Assembly: GCA_029783825.1 (NCBI GenBank)
Contig: JAREIK010002991.1
Coordinates: 427,001 to 491,000 of the forward strand
Source of the DNA: Sapria himalayana
Lineage: Eukaryota; Streptophyta; Magnoliopsida; Malpighiales; Rafflesiaceae
Length of the DNA: 64,000 bases
Reading direction: 5' to 3'
The position numbers and the translations under genes were made by a program. The first letter of the stretch is position 1. Each line of letters opens with the position of its first letter. The notes beneath the pieces were generated by a model that was not told the origin of the DNA, made no database searches, and saw nothing but the letters and a program-made list of their open reading frames with translations. This document shows, piece after piece, positions 24,715 to 37,436 of this stretch.

Positions 24715-25885
24715 TATTTTAGTTGACGTTTATTCTTGGACAAAAAATTTACCTAAATAATCTATGGAAATCCTTGTATACCAGACTCTACTCTCTCATT
24801 AGTAATATATTTTTATTATACATCACATTCTTAATGGCTATGATATTATCATGGAGTTGTATTCATACTTAGCTCAAAAATTTTTAATGGCGATGACATT
24901 AATTATCTTTCATAGCAACCAAATACCTCACTAGTAATCAAAGTTATGACTAATTTCATTAAGTCGGGATTTTATCTTTATATAACTCAACAATCTCAAA
25001 TTAGAGCCGTGACAATTTTATAAAGCCATTACTCTTGAGATATATAAAATAAAGCAGCTAAAAGTTCTCATGTGAAAACCATGACAATTATTCAAAGCAG
25101 AGACTTGTGATACTTAATATTATAGAAAACATTATTTGAATACGATCATTTAATGCCACGACTCTTATTTTCAAATGAAGGCATAGTCATAAAATACTTG
25201 TAAGTTTCTTTTATTCGTATGATTTACACCAATGAAACTCAAAGGAATCATATATTAATTAAGTGAATATGATACATATGAAGTCGAAAGTATAAATACT
25301 TAATAGACATACCAATTATTGGTCTTTTATGATATTTGATGCCAATAAATAAGAGTATGCATATGAAGAAACCATCAAGAGAAATTCATGTGGTTTACTA
25401 AAATGTATGAAATTGTGAATAACTTTCATGTAAGAATAAATTATTATCTTAGTAGTGACCTACCAAGTGGATAACTATGAGGAGACTGCCATTAGGAAGA
25501 TCTCAGTGATAACAACTACCTTGTATATCATTAGGGAAAGAAGTCATAATACAACACCCTTACCTTCATTCTATATTCAATATAATATATATCAAATGAC
25601 TTAGTGGAATCACATAAATTAAATAAACAAACCTTGGACTTAAGATTGTTTAATAATTTGAGTATGTATTATATTGAAAATGAGTTGTCTCTTATTGAAT
25701 AGCCAAACTTATGATTCAATCCATGTTGGATTGATATCTAAAAAAAGTTTATTATACTACTTGTACAACCCATACACTTATAAATCTCAGTTACTAATTT
25801 ACTCTCTTTAATGAATTTTTGAGATGTTGCCTAACTATTTAATTATATCGAGTAACAAAGTCATAATAGTATATATTAGGCAGAG
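24715..25885 (+). repeat. LTR-like repeat, copy B5 (carries the empty hAT site)
   Basis: A shortened copy of repeat B. It starts like 20130 (TTTATTCTTGG, then GATATTATCATG at 24842) and ends like 23040 (AACAAAGTCA). At 25490-25540 it runs without interruption across the point where copy B3 carries the hAT element, reading CAACTACC once. A large internal part seen in B3 is missing. Confidence 0.6.
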
Positions 25886-25899
25886 TAAATAATGTATTT

Positions 25900-26350
25900 T
25901 CATTGTACTTTAAATTCTGAATTATAATTTGGTAGAAATAGTAATGCAAAGATCTTTCAAGTCAATGGATCAGTTGATGCTGACTAGGGTAGAAATGTGG
26001 ATATCTAAAGAACTAAAAGTGGATATGTTTTTATCTTTTATGGTAGTTCAGTGAGCAGGACAAGTAAAAGGTAAGCTCTAGTTTCCATTTCAATCATGGA
26101 GGCACAATATATAACTCTACTCATGCAAGTAAGAAAGATATTTAGATATAAAGGCTATGTGCAAAACTTAGTAAAAAGTAGAGGGACATGAAGCTCATAT
26201 GTGATAGTTGAAGTGTCATATCCATTTAACAAGTAATATGGCTATATGGATAAAGTAGATTAATATCCAATATCATTTCACCAATTAGCAAATGGACTAG
26301 AGGCTAATTCAATTGAAGAAAATAAAGATGAAAAAATGATGATGATTACT
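25900..26350 (+). pseudogene. Ty1/copia RNase H remnant
   Basis: Broken plus-strand sequence matching the end of copia pol. Words in order: VDAD followed by KSGYVFIF, SVSRTSKRQALVSIS and MEAQYITLL, corresponding to the family's D-AD, S-SGYVF, SW-SKKQ--VALST and TEAEY motifs. Several stops are present. It probably belongs to the same dead element as the RT piece at 24085, with repeat copy B5 between them. Confidence 0.6.
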
Positions 26351-28040
26351 TGAAGAATGCTGTGAGTATGGTGAAGTTTTATTAATACAGAGCTAAGGCT
26401 ATAATGAAGAAGAAGCATTCACTAAGTGGAGTAATATTAAGATTGACTCATACTTTTTTTGAAAATACTACCTATGTTGTAGAGTCGCAATCTTATTCTC
26501 TAGACTTGTAACTTGGCTAAGGCTGGTAAATCTGCTAAGGAGTCATGAACCTATTTTGTGGAATCATGATTATACTAAAGTTAGAAGATATGCTAAGGAA
26601 CCATTTCTTGTTCCATGGAGTCATGACTGGACTAAAACTAGAAAAGTTATTAGTGTTCAAAGTCATGACTTTATCTTAGAGTTGTTAACTAAATGGAGTC
26701 ACAATATATTTTGGGTAGTTATGACAGGAGACTGCTTTTGAATAATGACTTATTTTTAAATCCACAACTTATATTAAGCTATATTGTTTGCGCAACATAT
26801 TTATTGTTATTTTGGGTGGTAACTTAAGTATTCAATTCATTACCTATTATCTAGGGCTGTGGCACGAATGAAGATGCGACATGTTATGTGTAGTCATGGC
26901 TTGAACTTAACTTTGAGAAAATTTTAGGTTACCATTTAAAGACTTGTAAATGTAATCAAAGTGTGAAAAAAATGCATAGAATATGAGCGAAAGTAAAAAA
27001 GTGAAATAAAATTATTACTATGTCACACATCATGAATAGTAAAGAAATCATCATCTTCTTTCTTCTTCTCTATCTTTTTTTACCTTTTCTCTCATGGTGC
27101 ATGAGTATTTTTTTCGATTAGAGTTCCATTTATAGTTGATTTACCTCCTTAGAAACATCGAACCCCAACTATTATCATGATTTTTAGTATACGAGGCAAA
27201 TTATTTTAGTTACTATCGAGATATTGATCGTTTAGTTTCAAAGGACTATGTTTCCTAATATTAGGCATTGAACATTATTCTTAGTACATCTAGATGTTAA
27301 CATTTGGTATCACATCCTATGTTAAGTACTCATAGATCTTAATAGGTTTACACACACACACACACACACATATGTGTGTGTGTGTGTGAGTATAAATATA
27401 TATAAGGTTTATAGATATGGGTTTACATATGTGTGTGTTTTTGAATTTTCTTTGAAAACAATATGGGTTATTAACTAAAAAATTTAGTTTTGTTTTTTAT
27501 GCTAACATGTAAAAGTGGGGGTAGTTTTGAATTTACAATTTTTTAGAGAACCAAGACAACATAAATTTTTAAGTTTTGATACATTTTTTATTAATTATGA
27601 AAATAATAGTTTTTTTCTTGTAAATATTTTTTGGTTTGAATACCAAAACATAATTTACTCAACACTTTTTTTTGTTGTTAGGGAAAAAAATTATTCTAGA
27701 TGTTAGAGCAAAATACTTTTTAAATTTTTGATTGAAAGTGAAATTCCTTATTTAAAATATTTTCATCCACAAAAAAAATCACTCTCTTTATTATACCAAA
27801 CATTATCTTCCAAAATATCTTTGATCATAAGATATTATTGTGATTATTGTTATATGGATATCCACATTTAAATTATTTTAGCTCAAAATCACTCTATTTT
27901 AGTTCTATATTATATTTGACAAATCTTAAATTAAAGAAAAAAGTTTGAGGTGCAAAACAAATGAGGTGGCCAGGTTCCCACTTGTGAGGTATTGAGTTTT
28001 AGGAAAGATTGAGCTAGGCAACAAACAACCCAACTTAAGA
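26350..28040. other. Old retroelement-like sequence and AT-rich spacer
   Basis: 26400-26960 carries GTCATGAC twice (26620, 26662) and word use like repeat B, so it is probably another eroded LTR stretch. From about 27000 on the sequence is AT-rich with the (AC)n(GT)n palindrome at 27350-27388 and no open frame I can support. Confidence 0.4.
27350..27388. repeat. (AC)n(GT)n palindromic microsatellite
   Basis: An (AC)n run turns at CATATG into a (TG)n run, giving a perfect 34-bp palindrome at 27355-27388. Such sequence could form a cruciform or Z-DNA in principle; that is inference. Confidence 0.9.
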
Positions 28041-28048
28041 TCAGCAAT

Positions 28049-28146
28049 CTATGTGTCTCTGTCCACATGGTTATCTTTTGTGTGATACTTATTGGGATTA
28101 AGAAAAATAAGTATCACAATGAAAATGACCATGTGGAGATATATGA
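28049..28146. repeat. Foldback hairpin with about 42-bp arms
   Basis: The left arm (28049-28093) contains TCCACATGGTTAT and TGTGATACTTATT, and the right arm (28106-28146) contains AATAAGTATCACA and GACCATGTGG. The inner 13 bp pair perfectly and the rest pairs with a few mismatches and a 3-nt bulge. The loop is about 12 nt. It could be a small foldback element or a hairpin RNA precursor. No target duplication was found. Confidence 0.7.
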
Positions 28147-28689
28147 TGAAAAAAAAAAACATTTTCCTTTCCTCAAAATAATAATTTTGTTGAGAAAAAA
28201 AACCCTAGTTATTTAAACTCGAACTTATCTTATCCTACAATCTCGCCAATATTTTAGAACACAATTATTTCAAACTAAATACACGAACCAAAATAAGAAT
28301 CAATATGAGCCAATTGAGGATATACATGTGAATTCATTGTTGTGTGTTTATATTTATGTATGTTTGTAGGTTTCTATAGACATACATACAATATATATAT
28401 ATATTATATTGTCGAAACTATTTTATACTTAAAGTCATACTTTATTAATTTTTCCTTTTGTTGAAACTATTTTTATACTATTGCTGAGATTGTGTTAAAA
28501 ATTAAAAATACATGCATCCATTATTCTACATAGTAAATAATTTGGTGCTATTGGTAAGATTATAGCACAAGATTTTAGTCGGTCTATGTTGACTATGAAG
28601 AATAATAAAATTATAATTTCTTATGCTAATGCACTTATATGTATTGAACATAATTAATGAGGAGTAATTATTTTATACAAAAATATAAA

Positions 28690-29900
28690 AAAAACACACA
28701 TTATTATTATTGCATATATTTTTACTCTAAATCTTGATATAATTGATAATTATATGTCTTTGTTAATAGTTATTTTGACTCATAAATGGTAAAATTTATA
28801 ATTAGATCAATATACCCAGTGAGATTGATAATTTTATCAATTATATATGATTAATGTTAGTTTTTGATAGAATCTATACCCCATAAATGAATTGATGGTG
28901 CCCTCGTGAAGATACTTATATGTTTTATATTTCAAAACCATATAGGTGAATTTTGATCTAACATATTGATTAAGTTAAGTGAAAGGTTTGAGGTAATATA
29001 TATGAGATTGATTGAATTGAATTATCAATAATTTAACTCATTTAATAGATATCTATAATTTTAATATGAAGTATAATTATAATTAATGTAATTTATGTTA
29101 TATATAATTCATGTTAGGAGCACAAAAACTTATTCATGCAAGGATCCCTTCCATATCCTAATCTAGTGTTATAAGATATGTAAGAGTTATAATTAATAAT
29201 TTAGTTGATTTATATAGCGTATGTGTGTATATAAAATCATAATAATTAATTTGATAAAAATTATATTAATTAATTTTATTTAGTGATATTAATTAAAATT
29301 GAATTAATTAATTGATTATACATATATTTATATATAATAAATTAAATCAAATCTTTAATATAATTAAAATAAATAATAATTAGGTGATAGATCACACCAC
29401 TCTTGTAAAGTTATGTGATGTGTTTTATTTATTATTAATTATGTTTTAAAAAATATTGGCAAAAAGATGTACATCCCATGACTTTTTGGTGTATCTTCTT
29501 CCTCATGATGATGGAGTAGCAGGCAACGCAGGTGATGATTCTAACTTACTACAATATCATGAACAGTTAAAGTATGCACTAAATGATTCTATTTTGATCT
29601 TCATCTTAGAAGATAAAAAATTTTAAATGAATCTGTTTACATGTGTTATCATTGAATTTATTTTTAACTCTAACGATGGTACCAAAGGTATGTTTGTGAT
29701 ATCACATGTAAATCAATTGGGCTTTAATATGAGTATAATAATTGATTGATATCCTTTATTATAAAAGAGGCATTCTAACCTATGTTAATCAAAGATTACT
29801 ACCTAGCTATTTATGTTGTTTGAATATGTGTTTGGATGTGCTTATAAATGTGGTAATGCTTATTGATTTTGAAGTTATAATTTACATTTGACTTGTGTGG
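28690..29900 (+). repeat. AT-rich dispersed repeat, copy A2
   Basis: Aligned by eye with 12640-14080 from the ATTATTATT/CTTGATATAATT start through GAGATTGATTGAATTGAATT to the GGGCTTTAATATGAGTAT end. It is followed directly by partial copy A3. No coding sequence is visible. Confidence 0.55.
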
Positions 29901-29904
29901 ATGT

Positions 29905-30071
29905 ATCACTTATCCTAATCCAATGCCATGAAAAAACATAAAAGTTATAATTAAAGATTTATTTTATTTATTTAGCATATGCATGTATATAGAATTAAGA
30001 TAATTAATTTGATTAATATTTTATTAATTTATTTTGTTAATTGATATAAATTGAAATCAAATTAATTAATT

Positions 30072-30107
<36 letters not shown>

Positions 30108-30390
30108 AAGTAAGTTAAATCTTTACTATAATCTAAATAAATAATAATGAGACATATGACATCACTTTTGCAAAGTGATGAGACATATGTTTTATTTATT
30201 ATTTTTTGTTAATTTATTTAATAAATGTTAGCAGATAGATGCACAACCCATGACTTACTGTTCATTTTCTTCCTCGCAATGATGGAGGAGTAAGCAACAT
30301 GAGAGATAATTCTGACTTAACGCATTATCATGATTAGTTAAATGTGTTGTAGATGTTATATTTAACTCTAATAGACATGACTTAAGCATC
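29905..30390 (+). repeat. AT-rich dispersed repeat, partial copy A3
   Basis: Shares with 13195-13420 and 29150-29450 the block around CCATGAAAAAACATAAAAGT and the GATCAAATTAATTAA-type stretch, then an (AT)n run (30074-30102) and the TTTGCAAAGTGATG-type segment. It lies head-to-tail with A2. Confidence 0.5.
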
Positions 30391-30444
30391 CACATATATG
30401 ATAAATATATGTAAGTCAAAATGGTACTATTTCAAAAATATGTT

Positions 30445-31453
30445 GTAGATGTTGACATAACAACATATGTACACATGATCTATATCTTTCCAATGACATC
30501 AAATTGGCCTTAAGAATTGTCTATTAGATCCTTCTATGATTCTGCCCAAATTGACCTTCAAATAGAAATTCACATTCAATCGATTCTACCCTTAATTCCA
30601 CTAATTACCACCTCAATTTTATTCTAAATATATTTTCCCAAATTTTAAATACACCGGACCTAATTCATACCTTTTAGGTCACATTCTATACATTCAAAAT
30701 AAAATTACAACCTAGCATATACATCAGAATGATTAATTAATTCCAAATAGTCCTAATTGACCATCCAAATAACAACTATTCATCATTTCAGCCTCTTTCC
30801 TCCAATACAGACCATGCAAAACCAAAATTAAAAACTATGAAGCTTTTATATACCTTCAAAAGTTTCCCACCATGAAAAATCATAGGTTGTTTCAAAGGGA
30901 ATTTGCTGCTACAAAATTTTCTTTTTTACCCAACAGTTAGGCACCGAATGGAGAACCTAGGGTTCTTCAATTTTTTTCTTTTATTTTCTGCGATTTTCTG
31001 AGACCTAATATTTTTAAAAATTAATTTTATATTGCACTTAAGTCTTTTTGGTTTTTCTTAAATTTTTCCAAGGCCATGGGAATTATTAAAAATATCTATT
31101 TGAGCCTTGGTCAACAAATTATGTTGACTTTTCCCTGCCTGATTAACTGTTCACGTATTATTATTATTTTTTTTCATGTATTTTTATTAATTTTATTTTT
31201 ATAACATATATTTGGACCTTACTTTGCTTCAGAAAAATTCCCATAATTTATTTCATTCATTGAGTATTTTTAAAAATTCTATTTCAGTCAACTACTCAAA
31301 ATTTGACCTTTCCAGACATATTTTTCCTAAAATTCCCTTTAATTGAAAAATCATTCCTAAAAAATATTATAAATTCATGATGGACCTTAAAACACCTAAA
31401 ACTTAAGTTCCATGAAAAAAAAAATCATTTAAAAAAATGTTTGGGGTGTTTCA
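30445..31453 (-). repeat. Probable solo LTR on the minus strand
   Basis: On the minus strand this stretch opens with TGAAACACCCCAAAC, close to the TGTAACACCCC start of many plant Ty3/gypsy chromovirus LTRs, and runs for about 1 kb of LTR-like sequence (31250-31020 has pyrimidine-rich tracts on the plus strand). No matching second LTR or internal region is adjacent, so it may be a solo LTR. The inner end and target duplication are uncertain. Confidence 0.4.
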
Positions 31454-32160
31454 TGTAATTTATTACTTATAATTTTTTATGATTTTATCCCTAATAGATA
31501 AATCTATAATATTTTGTTTTTTCTATATGAGAAAAATACAATATCAAGATATTGCTAAATATCTATGAGATTGATGCAACCCACATCAACTCATTTAAAA
31601 ACAAAATTACCTTCAACTAATCATTGGAAATCTTTAATTTTTGTTTTGAATATTTATTCATTTCACAGATATAATAGATATCATATATTACTTAATTTTG
31701 TTGGGTCTGCCTGAGTTGTGCTGACCAAGTTCTATTTAGTTGAATTCATATTTGATTATTTTCATTTTAAAATGATAATATATAATTGTTATTTTAGTAT
31801 TGATAATTTATTTTATAGTTATTGCTATTTTACATTTTTTGTTTACTTGTATATATGGAGCATAATGGATCATTAAAGTGATATAAATTTATCACATCCT
31901 GAAATTAAAAAAATAAACAAACTTAGGAAATTGGGAAACTTCCATTTTTAACAAGAGGCACGCATAGCTTTGATGGGGGAGCACCCTCATCCAACATTTA
32001 TTGCAATGAAAAAAAAATTATCATACAAAACAAAATGGTGTGACTACAACTTATTTATGATATATAAGTAATATCATAAATAAGTTACTATAAATTTAGT
32101 ATAAATCAATCATTATCTATATTATTATCATTAAATATACATTCTTATTATATGTAACAG
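31454..32160. other. AT-rich spacer, nothing recognised
   Basis: Sequence between the probable LTR and the CACTA remnant. No open frame, repeat boundary or CACTA terminal repeat could be supported; a CACTACAAGAAA-like end was looked for and not found. Confidence 0.4.
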
Positions 32161-32169
32161 GAATGAAAA

Positions 32170-34480
32170 ATATTATACGAACTAAACATGAATGGATAAA
32201 TGTCAAATTAAAAGATGAGTTTTTGATTAATGAGTTTGTAGTAGGGATTGAAGAGTTTGTTGGTTTTGTTGAAAAGTACCCTTAATTAATGGATGGAATG
32301 AAAATAATATGTCCATATAATGAATGTAGATGTCAGAACCAAAGTTTTCAAGATGTGGATACTATGTGATTTCATTTTAGAAAAAATAGATTTGTTAGAG
32401 ACTATTTTGTTTGGTATAAACACGGAGAAATAGTTGTGTAATAAATAACAAAATATTATGTACATAAAAGTGTCGATTCAAATATTATAATGGAATATGT
32501 TAAGCCCAACAACACATGTGAAACCATGTTAAAACATATTATTGGTCATTCCTTCAATTTGGATGTCGTCGATGATATCCCAAAATAAGTAACAAAAGAA
32601 TTTTATGAAATACTAAAAGTATTAGAAGAAAGGGTTTGATCAGGTAATTCGTATGGCTGCTCAATATTTTGTGTGTGCCCAGACTATTGAGTTTAAAAGA
32701 AAAACATTATTTTTTAGAAAGGTATTTTGATAAAATTTCGTGAGTTGTTATTTTGAATTATTACCAAATAATAACATCATGACATTTAGCTTTTACAGTA
32801 CAAAGAAGTTAATGCGATGTTTGAGTTTGCCTATATAAAAAATTCATTAGTGCATTAATGGCTACATGATATTGGGGTGAAGATAGTGAAATAATTTTAT
32901 TATCTATCCTTTGTATAAAAGACATACTGCATATAAAAAGAAAAAAATAAATATTCCTCATGAGAAGATATATTACTTCCCATTGAATCCTATTTTGCAA
33001 AGATTATTTTTATCTAAAGTCACTACTAATGACATGAGTTGACATAAAAAACATACGATTGAAGAAGGCATGATGCAGCATTATTTAAATTTTCAATCAT
33101 AGAAATAGTTTGATAATATTCATCCATCTTTTACATATGAAAATTGAAATATTAGATTAAGACTATGTAGAGATAGATTTTAGTCATTTGGAGAAATATG
33201 ACAGTAATACTTTTCATGGCCAGTGATTATTATACCATATAATTTATTACTATGGATGTGCATGAAAAGATGAGTGAATATTTTTGTATGTTATCATGCC
33301 TAGTCTGAAAAACCCAAAAGATAAGTTGGATATTTTTCTATAATCTCTTATTGCAGAGATTAAAAATTTGTAGGAGTTGGGTGTGAAAACATATGATATA
33401 TTTTGAAAGCAAAACTTCTTGATGTGAGCAGTACTTATGTGGACTATAAGTAATTTCTAGCATATTCAATGTTATGAGGATAAAATACTATAGGAAAATT
33501 AGCTTGTCCTTATTGCATAGAGAAATTTAATCTATTTTCTATGAGTAGATGTAGAAAGACTTATCAATTTGGTAACCATCATTAGTTCTTACATATGGAA
33601 TATCTATTTAAAAAGAATATAAAGGTATTTAGGAAAAGTTAGATAGTTGTAAAAGATGCATCACTTTTGAATTAAGATGCCAAAATATTAGAGGTAATTG
33701 AAATATATGACTTCAAAAACATTATCGAAATTGATGTGAATTATATTAACGTGCAAATTTTAAAGAATTATCACTATGGTTGGAAGAAACAAAACATCTT
33801 TTGGGATTTGTCTAATTAAAAAATCAACCTAATTAGGCACAATTAGATGCGATGCACATTGAGAAGAACATATTTGATAATTTTTTAATATCATGATGAA
33901 TGTAGAAGGAAGAATAAAAATAATGCTAAATCAAGAGAGGATTAAAAGAGTTTTATTCATGTCTAGGGTTATGTAGGGATAAATCAATGAATAAATTCTC
34001 TAAAGCTTGTTATATATCTTGATAAGGATGCTAATGAAACTTTGCGCAAATGTCTGATAGGGCTCAGGTTCCATGTTAAATATGTATCTAACATGGTAAG
34101 ATGTATTGATGAAGAAGCATATTTTATTTGGGATGAAAAGTCATGAATACCATGTGATTATGCAAAGGCTAATATCCATAGCATTCCATGAATTATTTCC
34201 AAAAAAACTTTAGGAAGGCTTGACTGAAATAAGTATTTCTTTTAAGAATTTCACTTGTAATGTCATAACAAAGGAAGAGATGAAGTAATTACAAAATGAT
34301 ATACCTATAATTTTATGCAGACTTAAGTAATTTTTTTTCCTAGCTTCTTTGACTCAATAGAACATTCTGATCCACTTACCTTATAAATCCAAGATAGTAG
34401 ACCTATGTAATATAGATGAATGTATCCATTTGAGAGGTTATATAAATTTCATTTCATCATTTAAAAATGTACATATATTT
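32170..34480 (+). pseudogene. TNP2-like CACTA transposase remnant
   Basis: At 32170-32430 the broken frames read like the transposase-associated domain (HEWINVKLKDEF, EEFVGFVEKY, then ICPYNECRC and FVWYKHGE). At about 33844 the near-invariant TNP2 motif appears as DAMHIEKNIFDN (family: D-MHIEKNVCDN). Near 34410 YPFERL fits the family's WMYPFER motif. Stops occur every few tens of codons, so no protein can be made. Confidence 0.6.
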
Positions 34481-35479
34481 GACAAATATATATATTATTC
34501 TAATTAAGAATTTTTTTAGATAACTTAGAAAATAGAATAATAATGTTCAAAATAGAACTAATGTTAGAGGATTAATATGTAATATGTACATTGTTAAAGA
34601 AACTTTGGTATTTTATGCACATTACAAAATATTTATCAAATAATGATTATTGTATGAAGGATGGATCAGAAGAAGATGATATGCTTTCCATTTTCATTCA
34701 TGTGGATCGATAAATATGGTAGAGCAAAATTAAGATATCTTTTGGATGACTAGGAGTATCATACTGCGTATACATATATCTTGTTGAACTGTGAGAAAGT
34801 TAAACCTTATATTGATTAAGATTTATAATTATTTTATATTGTCATTTCTTTCTCATGGTATATGATATACCAATTTTAATATTCAAAATAACTTCAATCT
34901 TGTGTTTGTATAATTTATACTAAGAAATTAAGGTAAAAAGAACAATCGCATATTGAAGATGCTATGATTGATGCCAAGCTTGACAAATATTTCACATCTT
35001 TGTTTCATAAATTTGTTAGTATATACCGATCCAATAAATAGCTGATATTCATAATTTTGTAATTAATTTATTTTAAAATTGTGCATAAAAATATAAATAA
35101 ATGTTTTTGTTTAAAATATAGTAATTTTTATTAATAACTAACTATGATTTTATTACCGATCCAAAATTATCATTAATAATTAAAATTATATTTGCATTAC
35201 TAAGTTTTAGATAAATAATATAAATGAATAAAATATTAAATTAATTACTTATAGATTTATTCATTATACTTCTCGTACAATCAAGAACATTGTTAAGAAG
35301 AGACTAGTTATGGAGAGTATATAGTAGAGCAAAGTACCATCAAATATAAAAGAATATTATTGAGAAGAATTTATGGTACTATTTTATTATATATAGCAAA
35401 ATATCAAATTTTTTTAATTATTAAAAATAATTAAAAAAATGCATCACAATGCAATATTTTTTTTTTGCAGAAAAAATAT

Positions 35480-36000
35480 AAATGGAATAACACATTGTTG
35501 ATATTTGTGAAGAATAGATGGAAACATATGGCTAGTGCAAGATACAATGACAAGTTTGGAAAATAGAAAAGAAATATGGTAAATATGTAAAGCCAATTAA
35601 TATTTCTAGATGTCTGGATAAAATGCTAGGAATACTAGAATAGTGAAGAATTCAAAGCCTTGTCCTAAATAACATCACAAAATCATCGATAAGAAAAAGC
35701 AGGTGAATGATCAGGACCTTCCAAACATATTGGTTGTTCCAAAATGACTCACCAACTTTTTTTAGATTTAGTAATAGTCTCATTCATATTTTATTTTGAT
35801 GTTAACTTTGTGAATGCAAACAATACTGAATTAATGATAATTTTTAATATATATCATTTGTTATTAATATTTATTTTCAGGAGGTTAAGTTGAGAAGTAC
35901 ATCAACGCCATTTGAGGCTTTCAAGTGTATGCACAAGAAGATTAATGAATCATTCGTAGACAAGTGATTAAATGATATTAATATGAGATTCTCATTTTCT
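35480..36000 (+). pseudogene. CACTA accessory (Ptta/En/Spm) protein remnant
   Basis: Words in broken frames such as KNRWKHMASARYNDKFGK, then NSEEFKALS, AGEWSGPSKHIGCS-like and, after an intron-like AT stretch, FEAFKCMHKKINESFVD, follow the layout of the second CACTA gene of plants (NR-K------, S-EF--KS, GSKS--, E-FK-TH). Many stops. Assignment rests on word order and position after TNP2. Confidence 0.45.
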
Positions 36001-36720
36001 ACTTTCAGTGCGTTATGTGAATTATAATATATTAAAGAAGAAAATGTTATAAAAATTAAATTTTTGGCAACCTCACCAATTAATTTTTCATGTAAAGTAT
36101 CTTCTTTTTATTAATAATACTGCCGAGTTATTATATATGGACTCCATAATTATAATGACTCATTTCAATTTTGTCTTAATATTTATTAGGTTGTTGATAG
36201 TTTGATGTGTTGGTTTCAATTTTATCTTAAAGTAGCACTGACGAGTTATATTGCATTGTATAATTATAGGAACCTATGAAGAATATAGTTGTTATTACTT
36301 CTCAATTGATATATCATTGTAAAAAGGCTTTGGAGATTAATGTTGTGTATATTTACCATTATGCCATTGGAGTGGATCCAAAAAAAAATAGTGAATGTAT
36401 GATATTGGTATCCATACATCTATATTTTATCTAGGTTCTATTTGGAGCTCTTCATCTTCATCTTTCAATTACAATAATTTCTTAGATGAGTGGTTGTAGG
36501 ATGAAATATAGAAAATTCAAAATAATTTGCAAAAAAAAATGATGAGATACAGCACAAAAATGAAGAGATGCAAAAGAAAATAGAAGAAATAAAAAAAATG
36601 GAAAAAGAGAAAGAAATGCAATAAAAGATTTTGAAGATGGAGAAAATTATATGCAAGCTGATAGAAACCTCATCTCTTTTTCATCATTCTGAAGAAGATT
36701 CATCATGATCTCCAAAGAAG

Positions 36721-37106
36721 AATGCTCATATCGACAATGAATCATAGTTACTTGCTATATTGTTTATGACATTTTTATAAAAAATTTTATTGTGTTGAAT
36801 TTTTTTTTTCGTATCTATCATTTAATATAATATATGTGTAATAGGGATGATTGAATTCTGATGTTTATTATTTGATTTTATATATTTTAATAGATATTAT
36901 GTGAATGTTGTCGGATGAAAAATGCACACAAAACTAGAGTGCGTGTATTTTGAATTTAATTTTTAAATAGAGCATACAAAAACTACAACAAATAAAATAT
37001 ATCCTTATTGCAGGAATAAAAAATAAAAAATTGCATCTCAATTTTGAATCTAATTTTTAAATAGAATTATCATTTCTATTTAGTCATTATTTTAGTATCA
37101 GATTAG
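36721..37106. other. Spacer left of the copia element
   Basis: AT-rich sequence with a short duplicated phrase (TTTTGAATTTAATTTTTAAATAGA near 36951 and a close copy near 37042). It may be the 3' end of the CACTA element. No gene. Confidence 0.4.
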
Positions 37107-37433
37107 TGTTGACGGGCTGTTCGTTAAGTTGAGAGATTTAGAGTGAAATTACCAATATGCCCTTAATGAGCAATTATCGGTGTATTACTGTAAAGTATCT
37201 CTTTAATAAATTCTTCTATTTTTAATTATCGGATTGATATAAAAGCTTGTTGTTTTTTTTTTGACCTAGCTGCTGGCTGAATAATTTTTTAACTGAGTGC
37301 TTTGATATTGGTTCCTGCTGCGCGATTTCTATCCTCTTCTTCTTCTCTTCTGTTTTTCATCTTCTTCTCTGTTCTTGCTTATGTTCTTGAGAATTCCTTG
37401 TATTAAACAAGGAATAGTTGTTCTAAAACAACA
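37107..37433 (+). repeat. 5' LTR of the copia element
   Basis: 327 bp, TG...CA, identical in length to the 3' LTR at 41817-42143. It holds a TATAAAA-like GATATAAAAGC at about 37237 that may serve as promoter, and a CT-rich stretch near 37330-37380. Confidence 0.95.
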
Positions 37434-37436
37434 TTG

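Larger units (their letters stand above)
32160..36720 (+). mobile_element. Decayed CACTA (En/Spm) transposon, internal part
   Basis: The order of coding remnants is that of a plant CACTA element: a transposase-associated N-terminal domain, a TNP2-like transposase and a downstream Ptta/En/Spm accessory-protein segment, all on the plus strand. Neither terminal CACTA repeat is recognisable. The intact copia element at 37107 is inserted just after or in its 3' part. All frames are broken many times. Confidence 0.6.

Noticed and set aside
32809..33000. Short minus-strand open frame in the CACTA region
   Set aside because: It lies antisense to the TNP2-like remnant and has no similarity to known proteins.
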